Shown here: piece by piece, positions 53,765-61,580 of the stretch
Layout: each line of letters opens with the position of its first letter
Numbering within the stretch: the stretch's first letter is position 1
Source of the DNA: Chryseobacterium sp. Leaf180
GTDB lineage: Bacteria > Bacteroidota > Bacteroidia > Flavobacteriales > Weeksellaceae
Length of the DNA: 64,000 nucleotides
Assembly: GCF_001424585.1 (NCBI RefSeq)
Contig: NZ_LMPJ01000009.1
Location: 182,212 to 246,211, forward strand
Reading direction: 5' to 3'
Notes under the pieces: generated by a model
Seen by the model: the letters and a program-made list of their open reading frames with translations, nothing else
What the model was told of the DNA's origin: nothing
Databases searched by the model: none
Translations under genes and position numbers: made by a program

Positions 53765-55081
53765 ATGAGCACTACAACACAATACATGCCTTACAAAGTG
53801 AAGGACATTGCCCTTGCAGAATGGGGAAGAAAAGAAATTACATTAGCTGAAGCTGAAATGCCAGGTTTGATGGCGATTCGCGAAGAATACGGTCCGTCTA
53901 AGCCTTTAAAAGGTGCAAGAATCGCGGGTTGTCTTCATATGACGATTCAGACTGCAGTTTTGATCGAAACTTTAGTTGCTTTGGGCGCTGATGTTACCTG
54001 GTCTTCTTGTAATATTTTTTCAACTCAGGATCATGCTGCTGCCGCTATTGCTGCTGCAGGAATTCCTGTTTACGCCTGGAAAGGTCTTAATGAAGAAGAA
54101 TTTGACTGGTGTATCGAGCAGACTATTTTCTTTGGTGAAGACAGAAAGCCATTAAATATGATCTTGGATGATGGTGGCGATTTGACCAATATGGTTTTCG
54201 ACAGATATCCAGAACTGACGGCTGGTATCAAAGGTCTTTCCGAAGAAACGACAACCGGAGTTCACAGATTGTATGAGAGAATGAAAAACGGAACTTTGGT
54301 AATGCCTGCAATCAACGTAAATGATTCAGTGACTAAATCTAAGTTTGACAACAAATATGGTTGTAAAGAATCTGCTGTAGATGCTGTAAGAAGAGCTACA
54401 GATATTATGTTGGCTGGTAAAAGAGTGGTAGTTTGCGGTTACGGTGATGTTGGTAAAGGTACTGCCGCTTCTTTCAGAGGTGCTGGTTCTATCGTTACGG
54501 TTACTGAAATCGATCCTATCTGTGCTTTACAGGCTGCAATGGACGGTTTTGAAGTTAAAAGATTAGATACTGTAGTAGATAACGCGGATATCGTAATCAC
54601 TACAACTGGTAACTTCAATATCGTAAGAAAAGAACATTTCTTAAAATTAAAAGATAAAGCGATTGTTTGTAACATCGGTCACTTCGATAACGAAATTGAT
54701 ATGGCTTGGTTAAACGAAAACTACGGTCACACAAAATCTGAAGTGAAGCCACAGGTTGACATCTATACTTTGGAAGAAGGTAAAGAAGTGATCATCCTTG
54801 CAGAAGGTAGATTGGTAAACCTTGGCTGTGCAACAGGTCACCCAAGTTTTGTAATGTCTAACTCTTTCTCTAACCAGACTTTAGCTCAAATCGAACTTTG
54901 GACAAATTCTGAAGCTTACGGAAACGAAGTTTATATGTTACCAAAACATTTAGATGAAAAAGTAGCAGCGCTTCACCTTAAGAAATTAAGCGTAGAGTTG
55001 GAAGTTCTTTCTACTGAGCAGGCTGATTACATCGGCGTTGATGTGAAAGGACCATACAAGCCGGAATATTACAGATACTAA
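53765..55081 (+). CDS. ahcY: Adenosylhomocysteinase
   Basis: A 438-residue NAD-dependent enzyme that splits S-adenosylhomocysteine into adenosine and homocysteine, keeping SAM-dependent methylation active. Substrate-domain residues are in [19 protein letters not shown] and [16 protein letters not shown]; the NAD-binding loop is [20 protein letters not shown]. The C-terminus PYKPEYYRY is the family tail that completes the neighbouring subunit's active site. The ATG at 53765 follows two in-frame codons from a TTG. Base composition is slightly more uniform and codon use more biased than in neighbours, as expected for a highly expressed gene. Confidence 0.95.
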   Translation: MSTTTQYMPYKVKDIALAEWGRKEITLAEAEMPGLMAIREEYGPSKPLKGARIAGCLHMTIQTAVLIETLVALGADVTWSSCNIFSTQDHAAAAIAAAGIPVYAWKGLNEEEFDWCIEQTIFFGEDRKPLNMILDDGGDLTNMVFDRYPELTAGIKGLSEETTTGVHRLYERMKNGTLVMPAINVNDSVTKSKFDNKYGCKESAVDAVRRATDIMLAGKRVVVCGYGDVGKGTAASFRGAGSIVTVTEIDPICALQAAMDGFEVKRLDTVVDNADIVITTTGNFNIVRKEHFLKLKDKAIVCNIGHFDNEIDMAWLNENYGHTKSEVKPQVDIYTLEEGKEVIILAEGRLVNLGCATGHPSFVMSNSFSNQTLAQIELWTNSEAYGNEVYMLPKHLDEKVAALHLKKLSVELEVLSTEQADYIGVDVKGPYKPEYYRY

Positions 55082-55102
55082 GATTTTAATCTTATACATC
55101 AT

Positions 55103-55134
55103 AAACTCTCCAATTTTTTGGAGAGTTTTTTTTT
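55103..55134 (+). terminator. Terminator of ahcY
   Basis: Stem AAACTCTCCAA (55103-55113) with TTGGAGAGTTT (55118-55128), a 4-base T loop, then a further T tract. Confidence 0.9.
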
Positions 55135-55174
55135 ATATTTACATAAAACAATAACCATATAATCTAAATTATTT

Positions 55175-55735
55175 ATGGAGCAAATCATAAAAGACACCAC
55201 AGCCAATCCGGCACCACTAGGACTTTTCGGTTTCGGAATGACCACTATTTTACTCAACATTCATAACGCTGGATTTTTTGAACTCAATGCTATGATTATG
55301 GGAATGGGAATCTTTTTCGGAGGCCTGCAACAGGTAATCGCCGGAATTATGGAATGGAAAAAAGGAAATATTTTTGCCATGTCTGCATTTACATCATACG
55401 GTTTTTTCTGGATTTCTCTCGTCACGCTTTGGCTTCTGCCTTTAATTGGCGTGGCAAAACCTGACGGCAATTCTATGGGATGTTATTTAGCAATATGGGG
55501 CATTTTCACCTTTGCTCTTTTTATCGCAACATTGAAAGGAAATACCATCGGAAAACTCATTTTTGGTTCACTGGTCATTCTTTTCGCATTACTCTCGGCG
55601 GCAAGTTTTACAGGCAATGAAAATATTCACACCATCGCCGGTTACGAAGGAATTCTCTGCGGATCTTTTGCGTTTTACGAAGCGGCGGCTTTGATCATCA
55701 ACGAAAAATCCGGAAAACAGGTTTTGCCATTGTAG
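55175..55735 (+). CDS. GPR1/FUN34/YaaH (SatP) family acetate transporter
   Basis: A 186-residue inner-membrane protein with six hydrophobic helices. The family signature NPAPLGLFGFGMTT lies near the N-terminus, and the selectivity-pore residues follow in GIFFGGLQQVIAGIMEWKKGN. SatP-type proteins move acetate and succinate as proton symporters or channels. It stands alone after the ahcY terminator. Confidence 0.88.
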   Translation: MEQIIKDTTANPAPLGLFGFGMTTILLNIHNAGFFELNAMIMGMGIFFGGLQQVIAGIMEWKKGNIFAMSAFTSYGFFWISLVTLWLLPLIGVAKPDGNSMGCYLAIWGIFTFALFIATLKGNTIGKLIFGSLVILFALLSAASFTGNENIHTIAGYEGILCGSFAFYEAAALIINEKSGKQVLPL

Positions 55736-55778
55736 GAAATTTTCAGAAGTAATTATGCTGCCTCCGAATTTTATTTGA

Positions 55779-55880
55779 AGCAATTCCCGCTATCCACTGC
55801 ATCTTTTTTCCTTCATTATATTTTCTCAGTAAAAGAAAATTGAAGAAAAAGCAAAAACGGATGTCGTTTCTATCGGGGCT
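55779..55880 (-). ncRNA. Candidate structured RNA or dispersed structured intergenic element
   Basis: Five nested complementary pairs form one long branched-free hairpin: AGC 55779-55781 with GCT 55878-55880; CCCG 55786-55789 with CGGG 55874-55877; ATCC 55792-55795 with GGAT 55859-55862; TTTTTCCTTCA 55805-55815 with TGAAGAAAAA 55841-55850; ATTTTCT 55820-55826 with AGAAAAT 55834-55840. On the minus strand it begins AGCCCCGATAGAAACG and ends GGATAGCGGGAATTGC. From memory, similar sequences are scattered in flavobacterial intergenic regions, and it could belong to the flavo-1 RNA motif; this was not checked. The strand is uncertain. Confidence 0.45.
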
Positions 55881-56001
55881 ATTAGGTGATTTCTTATCTA
55901 ATTATAAACTTCTCATCTTTAGTAATCCAAAATCAGCGGTAATATCCTTCTCAGCATTCATTTACTGACATAGAAACTATATATTTAATACAAATTAACA
56001 G

Positions 56002-56168
56002 GAAAACAAAATCAACGCAACACAAAAAGCATCAGATGCCTCCGAGCCTGCATCCTGACTAGCATTAGGTGCGGGCATTATCGCCTACATCGTTGGTTTT
56101 GCTTTCTTCTGGCTCTTTTCGGTGCGATTGCCGTGCAGAAAAATACACGCGATAACATGATAGAATAA
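56002..56168 (+). pseudogene. Remnant of a small membrane-protein gene
   Basis: A plus-strand frame from 56002 reads ENKINATQKASDASEPAS and hits a stop at 56056-56058. It then continues LALGAGIIAYIVGFAFF, a clear membrane helix. After a one-base frame change near 56109 it reads LALFGAIAVQKNTRDNMIE and stops at 56166-56168. A terminator-like hairpin follows 20 bases later. The pieces together look like a short one- or two-helix protein broken by a nonsense change and a frameshift. No start codon is identified, and the parent family is unknown. Confidence 0.35.
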
Positions 56169-56188
56169 TTTCCACAGATTTTTGTAAG

Positions 56189-56213
56189 CTTCGCAATTTG
56201 CGAAGTTTTTTTT
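56189..56213 (+). terminator. Terminator downstream of the broken gene
   Basis: Stem CTTCGCA (56189-56195) with TGCGAAG (56199-56205), a 3-base loop, then eight T (56206-56213). Part of it is shared with the longer hairpin at 56203-56258. Confidence 0.75.
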
Positions 56214-56258
56214 CCATGGTTGCGGCGGCTTCGCCGCCGCAACCATGGAAAAAAACTT
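56203..56258. repeat. Long near-perfect hairpin, GC-rich core
   Basis: CCATGGTTGCGGCGGC (56214-56229) pairs perfectly with GCCGCCGCAACCATGG (56233-56248) across a 3-base loop. The stem extends through 8 T against 7 A and AAG against CTT, about 26 bp in all. It is not followed by a T run on either strand, so it is not an ordinary terminator, and it overlaps the preceding terminator hairpin. Confidence 0.9.
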
Positions 56259-56274
56259 ATAGTAGAATTTAAAA

Positions 56275-56571
56275 TTACAAAGATTCTTTAAACCAGATAT
56301 AATTATACTTTTCAGGATTTCTTTTAAACTGCGCGTGAACATACGGACAAAGCGGAACGATTTTCAGATTATTTTCTTCCGCATAAGACACAAGTTTCTC
56401 AAGTAAAATTTTCGCAAAACCTCTTCCTTCAAAAGCAGAATCGACTTCGGTATGATATACTGCGAGTTTGTCGCGCAAGACCGAGATATCCATTTTACCG
56501 GCTTTTACATCATCCGAAAACAGTTGCACTTCGCCACGGATTCCGTTTAATAAAACATTTGTTTTTTCCAT
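56275..56571 (-). CDS. Small GNAT-type N-acetyltransferase (YjdJ-like)
   Basis: A 98-residue minimal acetyltransferase domain. The motif TEVDSAFEGRGFAKILLEKLVSYAEENNLKIVPLCPYVHAQFKRNPEKY holds the acetyl-CoA pyrophosphate loop (ExRGFA) and the C-terminal VPLCPYV signature of COG2388 proteins. The substrate is unknown. The long palindrome lies 16 bp after its stop codon. A -7 box, TATTTTTG, sits 29 bases upstream. Confidence 0.85.
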   Translation of the reverse strand: MEKTNVLLNGIRGEVQLFSDDVKAGKMDISVLRDKLAVYHTEVDSAFEGRGFAKILLEKLVSYAEENNLKIVPLCPYVHAQFKRNPEKYNYIWFKESL

Positions 56572-56600
56572 TAATTTTACTTTTATGTAAATCTACACTG

Positions 56601-56608
56601 CAAAAATA
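56601..56608 (-). promoter_or_regulatory. -7 box of the GNAT gene
   Basis: TATTTTTG on the minus strand, 29 bases before the ATG at 56571; no clear -33 TTG. Confidence 0.4.
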
Positions 56609-56671
56609 TTTTTACGCTTGATGTATGATAATTTAAGGTGACCGTAATCATATTTTAAGTAAATTCATACA

Positions 56672-58000
56672 ATGAAACCCTTTGCAGCCATTTTATTTCT
56701 ACTGATCAGCATTTTCCCAAATGCACAGAACAGTTTTGAAATAAAAGAAGGCAACCAAGTCACTATTCCTTTTCAGCTAATTAATAATTTAATCTTTGTT
56801 CCTGTTACGATTAATGGAGTTTCCCTCACCTTTCTGCTTGATACCGGCGTTTCTGAAACAACCATTTTCAGTCTGGAAGACAAAGAAATGAAACTTGAAA
56901 ATTTAGAAAAATTGAACTTTTCAGGCTTGGGAAGTAGCGCCAGTATTCAGGGCTACAAATCTGATCTTAACACTGCAGTGATTGCAAAAAATTTCGTCAA
57001 CAATTCCTGTGCGCTTTACATACTTCTAGATCAGGGAATCAATATTTCGTCGCACGTCGGAATTCCGGTAAACGGTATTCTCGGCTACCATTTTTTTAAA
57101 AATCATGCGCTAATTATTAATTATCAGACAAAAAAAATTACCGTTTTTAATGATGAAAACACATTTTTGAGAAAAATAAAAAAGTTTAAAACGCTTCCAA
57201 TCAGTATCGAAAAGAATAAACCGTACGCACTTTCTGATGTAGATGTTTCAAAAAATCTGTCGGAACCTACCTCAAAACTTTTAATTGATCTCGGAAACAG
57301 CGACGCACTCTGGATTTTCCCATCAGTAGCCTCGCCATTTATCAACAAAAAACCAAGCATTGATGATTACCTCGGAAGAGGATTTAACGGTGATATTTTT
57401 GGTAAAAGAAGCAGGATCTTCAATTTTTCAATAGCCGGTTTTTCATTTGAAAAACCTTTGATGGCAATGCCTGACGAAAATTCTATTAAGCACGTTATTC
57501 TTGTAGATGGCCGAAAAGGTTCTGTAGGAGGAGAAATTATGCGGAGATTTACCGTAGGTTTCGATTATCCGAATCACAGACTTTATCTGCGAAAAAATAA
57601 AGCTTATGACGAACCTTTTCATTTTAATATGAGTGGTTTAGATTTTGAGCAGGTCGGCGTAGAATGGGAAAAAGATATTCTTACACTTGAAAGCAAACCT
57701 AAAGATGCCAGTAGTGCTGTTCCTATCATCAATAATAATGTGCAGTACCGTTTTGTTTTAAAACCTGTTTTTTCGGTCGCCGGGGTTAGAAAAGATTCTC
57801 CGGGTGACAAAGCCGGTTTAGAGAAAGGCGACAAGTTAATCAGCATCAATGGCCGTAAAACTTCCGAAATGACATTAAAGAAGATTATCGAAATAATGAA
57901 ATCTGATGAAGGAAAAACCATCTCGATGATTGTGGAAAGAAAAAACCGGCTACTGCCAATACAATTTACTTTAGAAGACCCAATACCTTACCAAGAATAA
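56672..58000 (+). CDS. Exported aspartyl protease-like protein with PDZ domain
   Basis: A 442-residue periplasmic protein with signal peptide (MKPFAAILFLLISIFPNAQ). A retropepsin-like lobe starts with VTINGVSLTFLLDTGVSETTIF, containing the active-site DTG. A second, degenerate lobe has LLIDLGNSDALWIFP, where DTG is replaced by DLG. A PDZ domain lies at about residues 365-430 (SVAGVRKDSPGDKAGLEKGDKLISINGR). Clan AA proteases of this type are common in Bacteroidota. Substrates are unknown. The next gene starts one base after its stop, so the two are co-transcribed. Confidence 0.8.
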   Translation: MKPFAAILFLLISIFPNAQNSFEIKEGNQVTIPFQLINNLIFVPVTINGVSLTFLLDTGVSETTIFSLEDKEMKLENLEKLNFSGLGSSASIQGYKSDLNTAVIAKNFVNNSCALYILLDQGINISSHVGIPVNGILGYHFFKNHALIINYQTKKITVFNDENTFLRKIKKFKTLPISIEKNKPYALSDVDVSKNLSEPTSKLLIDLGNSDALWIFPSVASPFINKKPSIDDYLGRGFNGDIFGKRSRIFNFSIAGFSFEKPLMAMPDENSIKHVILVDGRKGSVGGEIMRRFTVGFDYPNHRLYLRKNKAYDEPFHFNMSGLDFEQVGVEWEKDILTLESKPKDASSAVPIINNNVQYRFVLKPVFSVAGVRKDSPGDKAGLEKGDKLISINGRKTSEMTLKKIIEIMKSDEGKTISMIVERKNRLLPIQFTLEDPIPYQE

Positions 58001-58001
58001 A

Positions 58002-58532
58002 ATGCAGACACAGGAAACGACTTTAGATAAAATAAGAAACCGCCCGCGGTTTAAAATGTTTACAACACTTACAAAAGAAGAATATGCCGAAAATCTGAAG
58101 CATTATTTGGATGAGCACCAACAGGAATTTGCAGGAAACGTAAATATTGAACTGGCGACAATCTGTGTAAAAACGAAAGAAGATGATTACTGGAAACCCA
58201 ACTTATCACTTCGCACTGAGCAGGAAGATGATCAGATCGTCATACGTGGGATTTTTGGACCGAGTTCTTCTGTCTGGACATTTTTTATGTTTCTATACTT
58301 TCTGTTCACTATTCTTTGGATGACATTTTTTACAATGTATTATGTAGAAAATCAAATCGACAGCCATGAATTTCCCTGGGCTTTACCGGCTTCTTTTGTT
58401 ATGCTGGCATGCATTGCCGCAACTTATGCCGCTGCAAGAATCGGACAGAATAAAGCAAAAGACGAAATGACGAAACTTCGCAGATTTGCCGAAGAATCGA
58501 CACTACCAGATGAAAAGATTATGGATTTGTAG
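58002..58532 (+). CDS. Two-helix membrane protein, function unknown
   Basis: A 176-residue protein with a soluble N-terminal ~85 residues (mixed charge; segment DDQIVIRGIFGPSSSVWTFF) and two membrane helices (about 90-112 and 126-146), then a basic/acidic C-terminal tail. The layout, with a beta-rich domain running into the GPSSSVW segment and then two helices, resembles other short Bacteroidota membrane proteins without assigned function. It starts one base after the protease gene, so a shared role at the envelope is possible. Its 3' end overlaps the L,D-transpeptidase gene by 14 bp on the opposite strand. Confidence 0.65.
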   Translation: MQTQETTLDKIRNRPRFKMFTTLTKEEYAENLKHYLDEHQQEFAGNVNIELATICVKTKEDDYWKPNLSLRTEQEDDQIVIRGIFGPSSSVWTFFMFLYFLFTILWMTFFTMYYVENQIDSHEFPWALPASFVMLACIAATYAAARIGQNKAKDEMTKLRRFAEESTLPDEKIMDL

Positions 58533-59565
58533 CTGGTTGTTCTGCTGCAGATATTTCTTTTGGCTCATCGATAACTGATTTAGCCGCTTTTATTGAATCT
58601 GAAACTGTCTCACGGTTAGTCTGTTCTTTAATCATTCGCTCAACATGCGGTTCGATAATTTTCGTCATCTGCTCCACTGAGATATTATTTGAATTTGGAT
58701 CATCAAGAAGATTTCTCCATGGTTTTCTTTTTCCCCATCCGTAATCACCAAAAACGATTACGGCAGTTCCTTTTGCTTTTGTGGTTGCTCCACCAGGATT
58801 TAAAATCCAGGTGTCAGCATAATTATAAAGCCATTTTGCATCATTCAGTAAAAGACGTAAACATGAGTGTGAAGCTGGATAACCAGGCAAATCATACTGA
58901 TGCCAACCGATACCTTCGGAATTCCAGATATTAAAATTATAAGGTAATTTCCACTCGCTCTTCACGGTTGAAATTGCAAGTTTTTTCTTCCAGTTGGCAA
59001 ATGTTAAACCTCTTTTTGTCTGCGCTGATTTTTTTCCCATACTTGTTGGCCCCCACTTTACCAAAGTTCCGTTTGAATAAACGCCATAAGCCTGAATAGG
59101 ATATGAAAAAATCACAAACTTTTTCACACCGGACAATACATCAATCTGCATAGGAAAAGGTGAATAAGACATCAAAGTAGTGTCTATTTTTGCGGGAACA
59201 ACAAGCGTATCTGCATTCCATTTACTTCTGCTATCAAGTCGGTTTAAGGCTAAAATGGCGTAGCGTTCACGCTCATTATATTTTTTTGCAAATACACTGA
59301 ACATAGAATCACGCATTTTTTTTTCTTTAGGAATAACGAAGGCATTATAAAATCCGTTCTCCTGCATTACCGGCGGCTTCGATTCTTTCTGAACGACCTT
59401 CTCTTCAGCTTTTGCCGAATCTTTTTCAGGACCTTTTAAAATATCAGTTAGAGGATTGTTGCTGCGGTCAGAATCTTTTTGTTTTTCATCCTTTTTACAG
59501 GAAGTTATGGAAAGAGCAATAAGAAAAAAAATAGATAAGATTCTGGTCAGCCGAAAAGTTTTCAT
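58519..59565 (-). CDS. L,D-transpeptidase (YkuD family) lipoprotein
   Basis: A 348-residue lipoprotein: lipobox ITSC at residues 20-23, followed by a charged Lys/Glu-rich linker (about 24-65). The YkuD catalytic region is at residues 130-260: VFSYPIQAYGVYSNGTLVKWGPTS, then the active-site segment HQYDLPGYPASHSCLRL with the catalytic His and Cys near residue 232. Such enzymes form 3-3 peptidoglycan cross-links or link proteins to peptidoglycan. The C-terminal ~60 residues are low complexity. It is a single-gene unit, convergent with the membrane protein gene. Confidence 0.85.
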   Translation of the reverse strand: MKTFRLTRILSIFFLIALSITSCKKDEKQKDSDRSNNPLTDILKGPEKDSAKAEEKVVQKESKPPVMQENGFYNAFVIPKEKKMRDSMFSVFAKKYNERERYAILALNRLDSRSKWNADTLVVPAKIDTTLMSYSPFPMQIDVLSGVKKFVIFSYPIQAYGVYSNGTLVKWGPTSMGKKSAQTKRGLTFANWKKKLAISTVKSEWKLPYNFNIWNSEGIGWHQYDLPGYPASHSCLRLLLNDAKWLYNYADTWILNPGGATTKAKGTAVIVFGDYGWGKRKPWRNLLDDPNSNNISVEQMTKIIEPHVERMIKEQTNRETVSDSIKAAKSVIDEPKEISAAEQPATNP

Positions 59566-59634
59566 GTGTTTAATATGGTTTGTACCGATGATACAAATAT
59601 CAGACCCAATATTTCACATGTGGCATCTGTTAAA

Positions 59635-59668
59635 ACAAAAAAAATCTTCTATAAAAATAGAAGATTTC
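59635..59668 (-). terminator. Terminator of the tRNA-Asp pair
   Basis: Stem AAATCTTCTAT (59642-59652) with ATAGAAGATTT (59657-59667), a 4-base loop, then a long T run on the minus strand. Confidence 0.85.
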
Positions 59669-59670
59669 TG

Positions 59671-59744
59671 CGATCCGGACGGGACTCGAACCCGCGACCT
59701 CCGCCGTGACAGGGCGGCATTCTAACCAGCTGAACTACCGGATC
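59671..59744 (-). tRNA. tRNA-Asp(GTC), downstream copy
   Basis: A 74-base cloverleaf: acceptor GATCCGG paired with CCGGATC, discriminator G; D arm AGTTCAGCTGGTTAGAAT; anticodon arm CCGCC-CTGTCAC-GGCGG with anticodon GTC; T arm GCGGG-TTCGAGT-CCCGT. CCA is not encoded. Identical to the copy at 59776-59849. Confidence 0.95.
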
Positions 59745-59775
59745 AATTTTTTTGAAGTAAATTGTAAACTTTTTG

Positions 59776-59849
59776 CGATCCGGACGGGACTCGAACCCGC
59801 GACCTCCGCCGTGACAGGGCGGCATTCTAACCAGCTGAACTACCGGATC
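59776..59849 (-). tRNA. tRNA-Asp(GTC), upstream copy
   Basis: Identical 74-base tRNA-Asp with anticodon GTC, separated from the other copy by 31 bases. Both are probably cut from a single transcript starting near 59884. Confidence 0.95.
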
Positions 59850-59890
59850 TCAAACAATATCTTCGGCAAATGCCTTGTTTATTGTGGTTG

Positions 59891-59920
59891 CAAAAATACA
59901 ACAATTATGTAAATCTGCAA
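59891..59920 (-). promoter_or_regulatory. Promoter of the tRNA-Asp pair
   Basis: Minus strand TTG at 59920-59918, a 19-base spacer, TATTTTTG at 59898-59891: a perfect match to the Bacteroidota -33/-7 consensus, 42 bases upstream of the first tRNA. Confidence 0.85.
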
Positions 59921-59930
59921 GTTTTCATAT

Positions 59931-59960
59931 AAAAAAAATGCTTTCCGCATTGGAAAGCAT
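59931..59960 (-). terminator. trxA: Terminator of trxA
   Basis: Stem ATGCTTTCC (59938-59946) with GGAAAGCAT (59952-59960), a 5-base loop, then a T run on the minus strand. Confidence 0.85.
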
Positions 59961-59980
59961 TCATTATCAAAGCTATTATT

Positions 59981-60298
59981 TTATAAATGAGCGCTCAGTT
60001 TCTCAGCGATCACTTCTTTAGGCGTTACTCCAACAAGTTTTTCAACCACTTCACCATTCTTGAAGATAAGAACTGTAGGTATATTACGGATTCCGTACTG
60101 CATAGAAATTTCCTGATTGTTGTCTACATCTACCTTTCCTACAACTGCTTTACCGTCAAAATCGGTAGCAACCTCTTCAATGATCGGTCCCAAAGTACGG
60201 CAAGGGCCACACCAAACTGCCCAGAAATCTACCAATACCGGTTTATCTGAATTTAAAACTGTTTCTTTAAACGAACTGTCTGTAATCTCTAAAGCCAT
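59981..60298 (-). CDS. trxA: Thioredoxin
   Basis: A 105-residue cytoplasmic disulfide reductase. The active site WCGPC has Cys30 and Cys33; the cis-proline region is GIRNIPTVLIFKNGE. Length and motifs match TrxA closely. No signal peptide. A -7 box, TAATTTTG, lies at 60334-60327 upstream, and a strong terminator follows, so it is its own transcription unit. Confidence 0.95.
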   Translation of the reverse strand: MALEITDSSFKETVLNSDKPVLVDFWAVWCGPCRTLGPIIEEVATDFDGKAVVGKVDVDNNQEISMQYGIRNIPTVLIFKNGEVVEKLVGVTPKEVIAEKLSAHL

Positions 60299-60326
60299 TT
60301 TATATATTTTATTTAAATTATAAGAT

Positions 60327-60334
60327 CAAAATTA
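60327..60334 (-). promoter_or_regulatory. trxA: -7 box of trxA
   Basis: TAATTTTG on the minus strand, 28 bases before the ATG at 60298; no clear -33 TTG. Confidence 0.45.
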
Positions 60335-60353
60335 ACACTTTTTTCTGATAACG

Positions 60354-61529
60354 CTATCTATGCTCAGCATCGGCTTTCTCTATAACAAAATCATGAGAAA
60401 TTTCTTTTAAGGCATCAACCAACACATCAATTTCTTCTTTTGTGGTCAAATGACTGAAAGAAACTCTGAGCGGCGTACAGTCATCCATTTCATATTCTGA
60501 AAGCACCATCATCATTACCATCGAAGGTTTCGAAGCTCCAGAAGAACACGCACTTCCCTGAGAAATAGCGATGCCCTTCATATCGAGCTGTAATCCGATT
60601 AAAGGATTCTTATAAGGCAAAAGTACGCTTACTACAGTGTACAGACTGTTATTGAGTTCTGCACTTCTTCCGTTAAATTTTACGCCCGGAATTTCTGCTG
60701 ACAATCTGTCGATCGCGTATTGTTTTACAGTTTCCATTTGGTTTCTGTACTCATTCATGTGATTGATGGAAAGTTCTAAAGCTTTACCCAAACCTACAAT
60801 ACCACATACATTTTCTGTTCCCGCGCGTAGGCTTCTTTCCTGCGGACCACCTGTAATAATTCCTTTCAGACCGCTGCTTTTTCTTAAAAATGCAAAACCA
60901 ACGCCTTTTGGTCCGTGAAATTTGTGTGCGCTGCAAGAAGCAAAATCAACCGGAATGTCAGAAAAATCAAGATCCATGTGTGCCATTGTCTGCACCGTAT
61001 CTGAGTGAAAAAGCGCGTTGTACTTTTTACATAGTTCCGCGGTTTCTTTCAGATTAATCAGATTTCCGATCTCATTATTGGCGTGCATCAAACTTACCAA
61101 AGTTTTTTTGTCGGAAGATTTTAGTAATTCTTCCAGCCTATTCATATCAATATCACCTTTCTCATTCGGACGAATGTAAGCCACCTCAACACCTTTCCGC
61201 GATTTCATATCCAAAATACTTTCCGAAACACATTTGTGCTCCATCGGCGAGCTGATAATCCTTTCAACACCCAAATGAGTAACACTCGATTTGATGATCA
61301 TATTATTGGATTCTGTACCGCAAGACGTGAAAATAATCTCAGCTGGCGACACTTTCAGATACTCTGCAACCTGCCTTCTCACATTTTCGATCAGAATTTT
61401 AGCTTCCTGTCCAAAACTGTGCGTGGAAGAAGGATTTCCAAAATTCATTTTCATGGCATCTACCATCGCATCGATAACTTCCTCAGAAAGCGGTGTCGTT
61501 GCGGCATTGTCGAGATATATTTTATTCAT
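60354..61529 (-). CDS. Cysteine desulfurase (NifS/IscS class)
   Basis: A 391-residue PLP enzyme that mobilises sulfur from cysteine for Fe-S clusters and thio-modifications. The start NKIYLDNAATTPLSEEV is diagnostic. PLP Lys is in SCSAHKFHGPKGVGF (near residue 204), the catalytic Cys loop is QGSACSSGASKPS (near 325). The loop form SACSSGA places it in the class I (IscS/NifS) group, not SufS. No iscU or other Fe-S assembly gene adjoins it, so it may mainly serve tRNA thiolation; that is inference. It lies 51 bp downstream of the HAD gene in the dprE operon direction and could be co-transcribed. Confidence 0.9.
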   Translation of the reverse strand: MNKIYLDNAATTPLSEEVIDAMVDAMKMNFGNPSSTHSFGQEAKILIENVRRQVAEYLKVSPAEIIFTSCGTESNNMIIKSSVTHLGVERIISSPMEHKCVSESILDMKSRKGVEVAYIRPNEKGDIDMNRLEELLKSSDKKTLVSLMHANNEIGNLINLKETAELCKKYNALFHSDTVQTMAHMDLDFSDIPVDFASCSAHKFHGPKGVGFAFLRKSSGLKGIITGGPQERSLRAGTENVCGIVGLGKALELSINHMNEYRNQMETVKQYAIDRLSAEIPGVKFNGRSAELNNSLYTVVSVLLPYKNPLIGLQLDMKGIAISQGSACSSGASKPSMVMMMVLSEYEMDDCTPLRVSFSHLTTKEEIDVLVDALKEISHDFVIEKADAEHR

Positions 61530-61580
61530 TTTAAAATGTGAGTATTAAGATTTAAGAAAAGGAAAAATTATCATCCAAAA

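Noticed and set aside
56085..56342. Minus-strand frame of 85 codons covering the broken gene and hairpins
   Set aside because: It crosses the palindrome and the GNAT gene's 3' end in another frame; the GNAT gene is the real minus-strand gene there.
59456..59912. Plus-strand frames running through the tRNA-Asp genes
   Set aside because: The DPDGTRTRDLRRDRA-type peptide is the well-known false translation of the antisense of tRNA-Asp.
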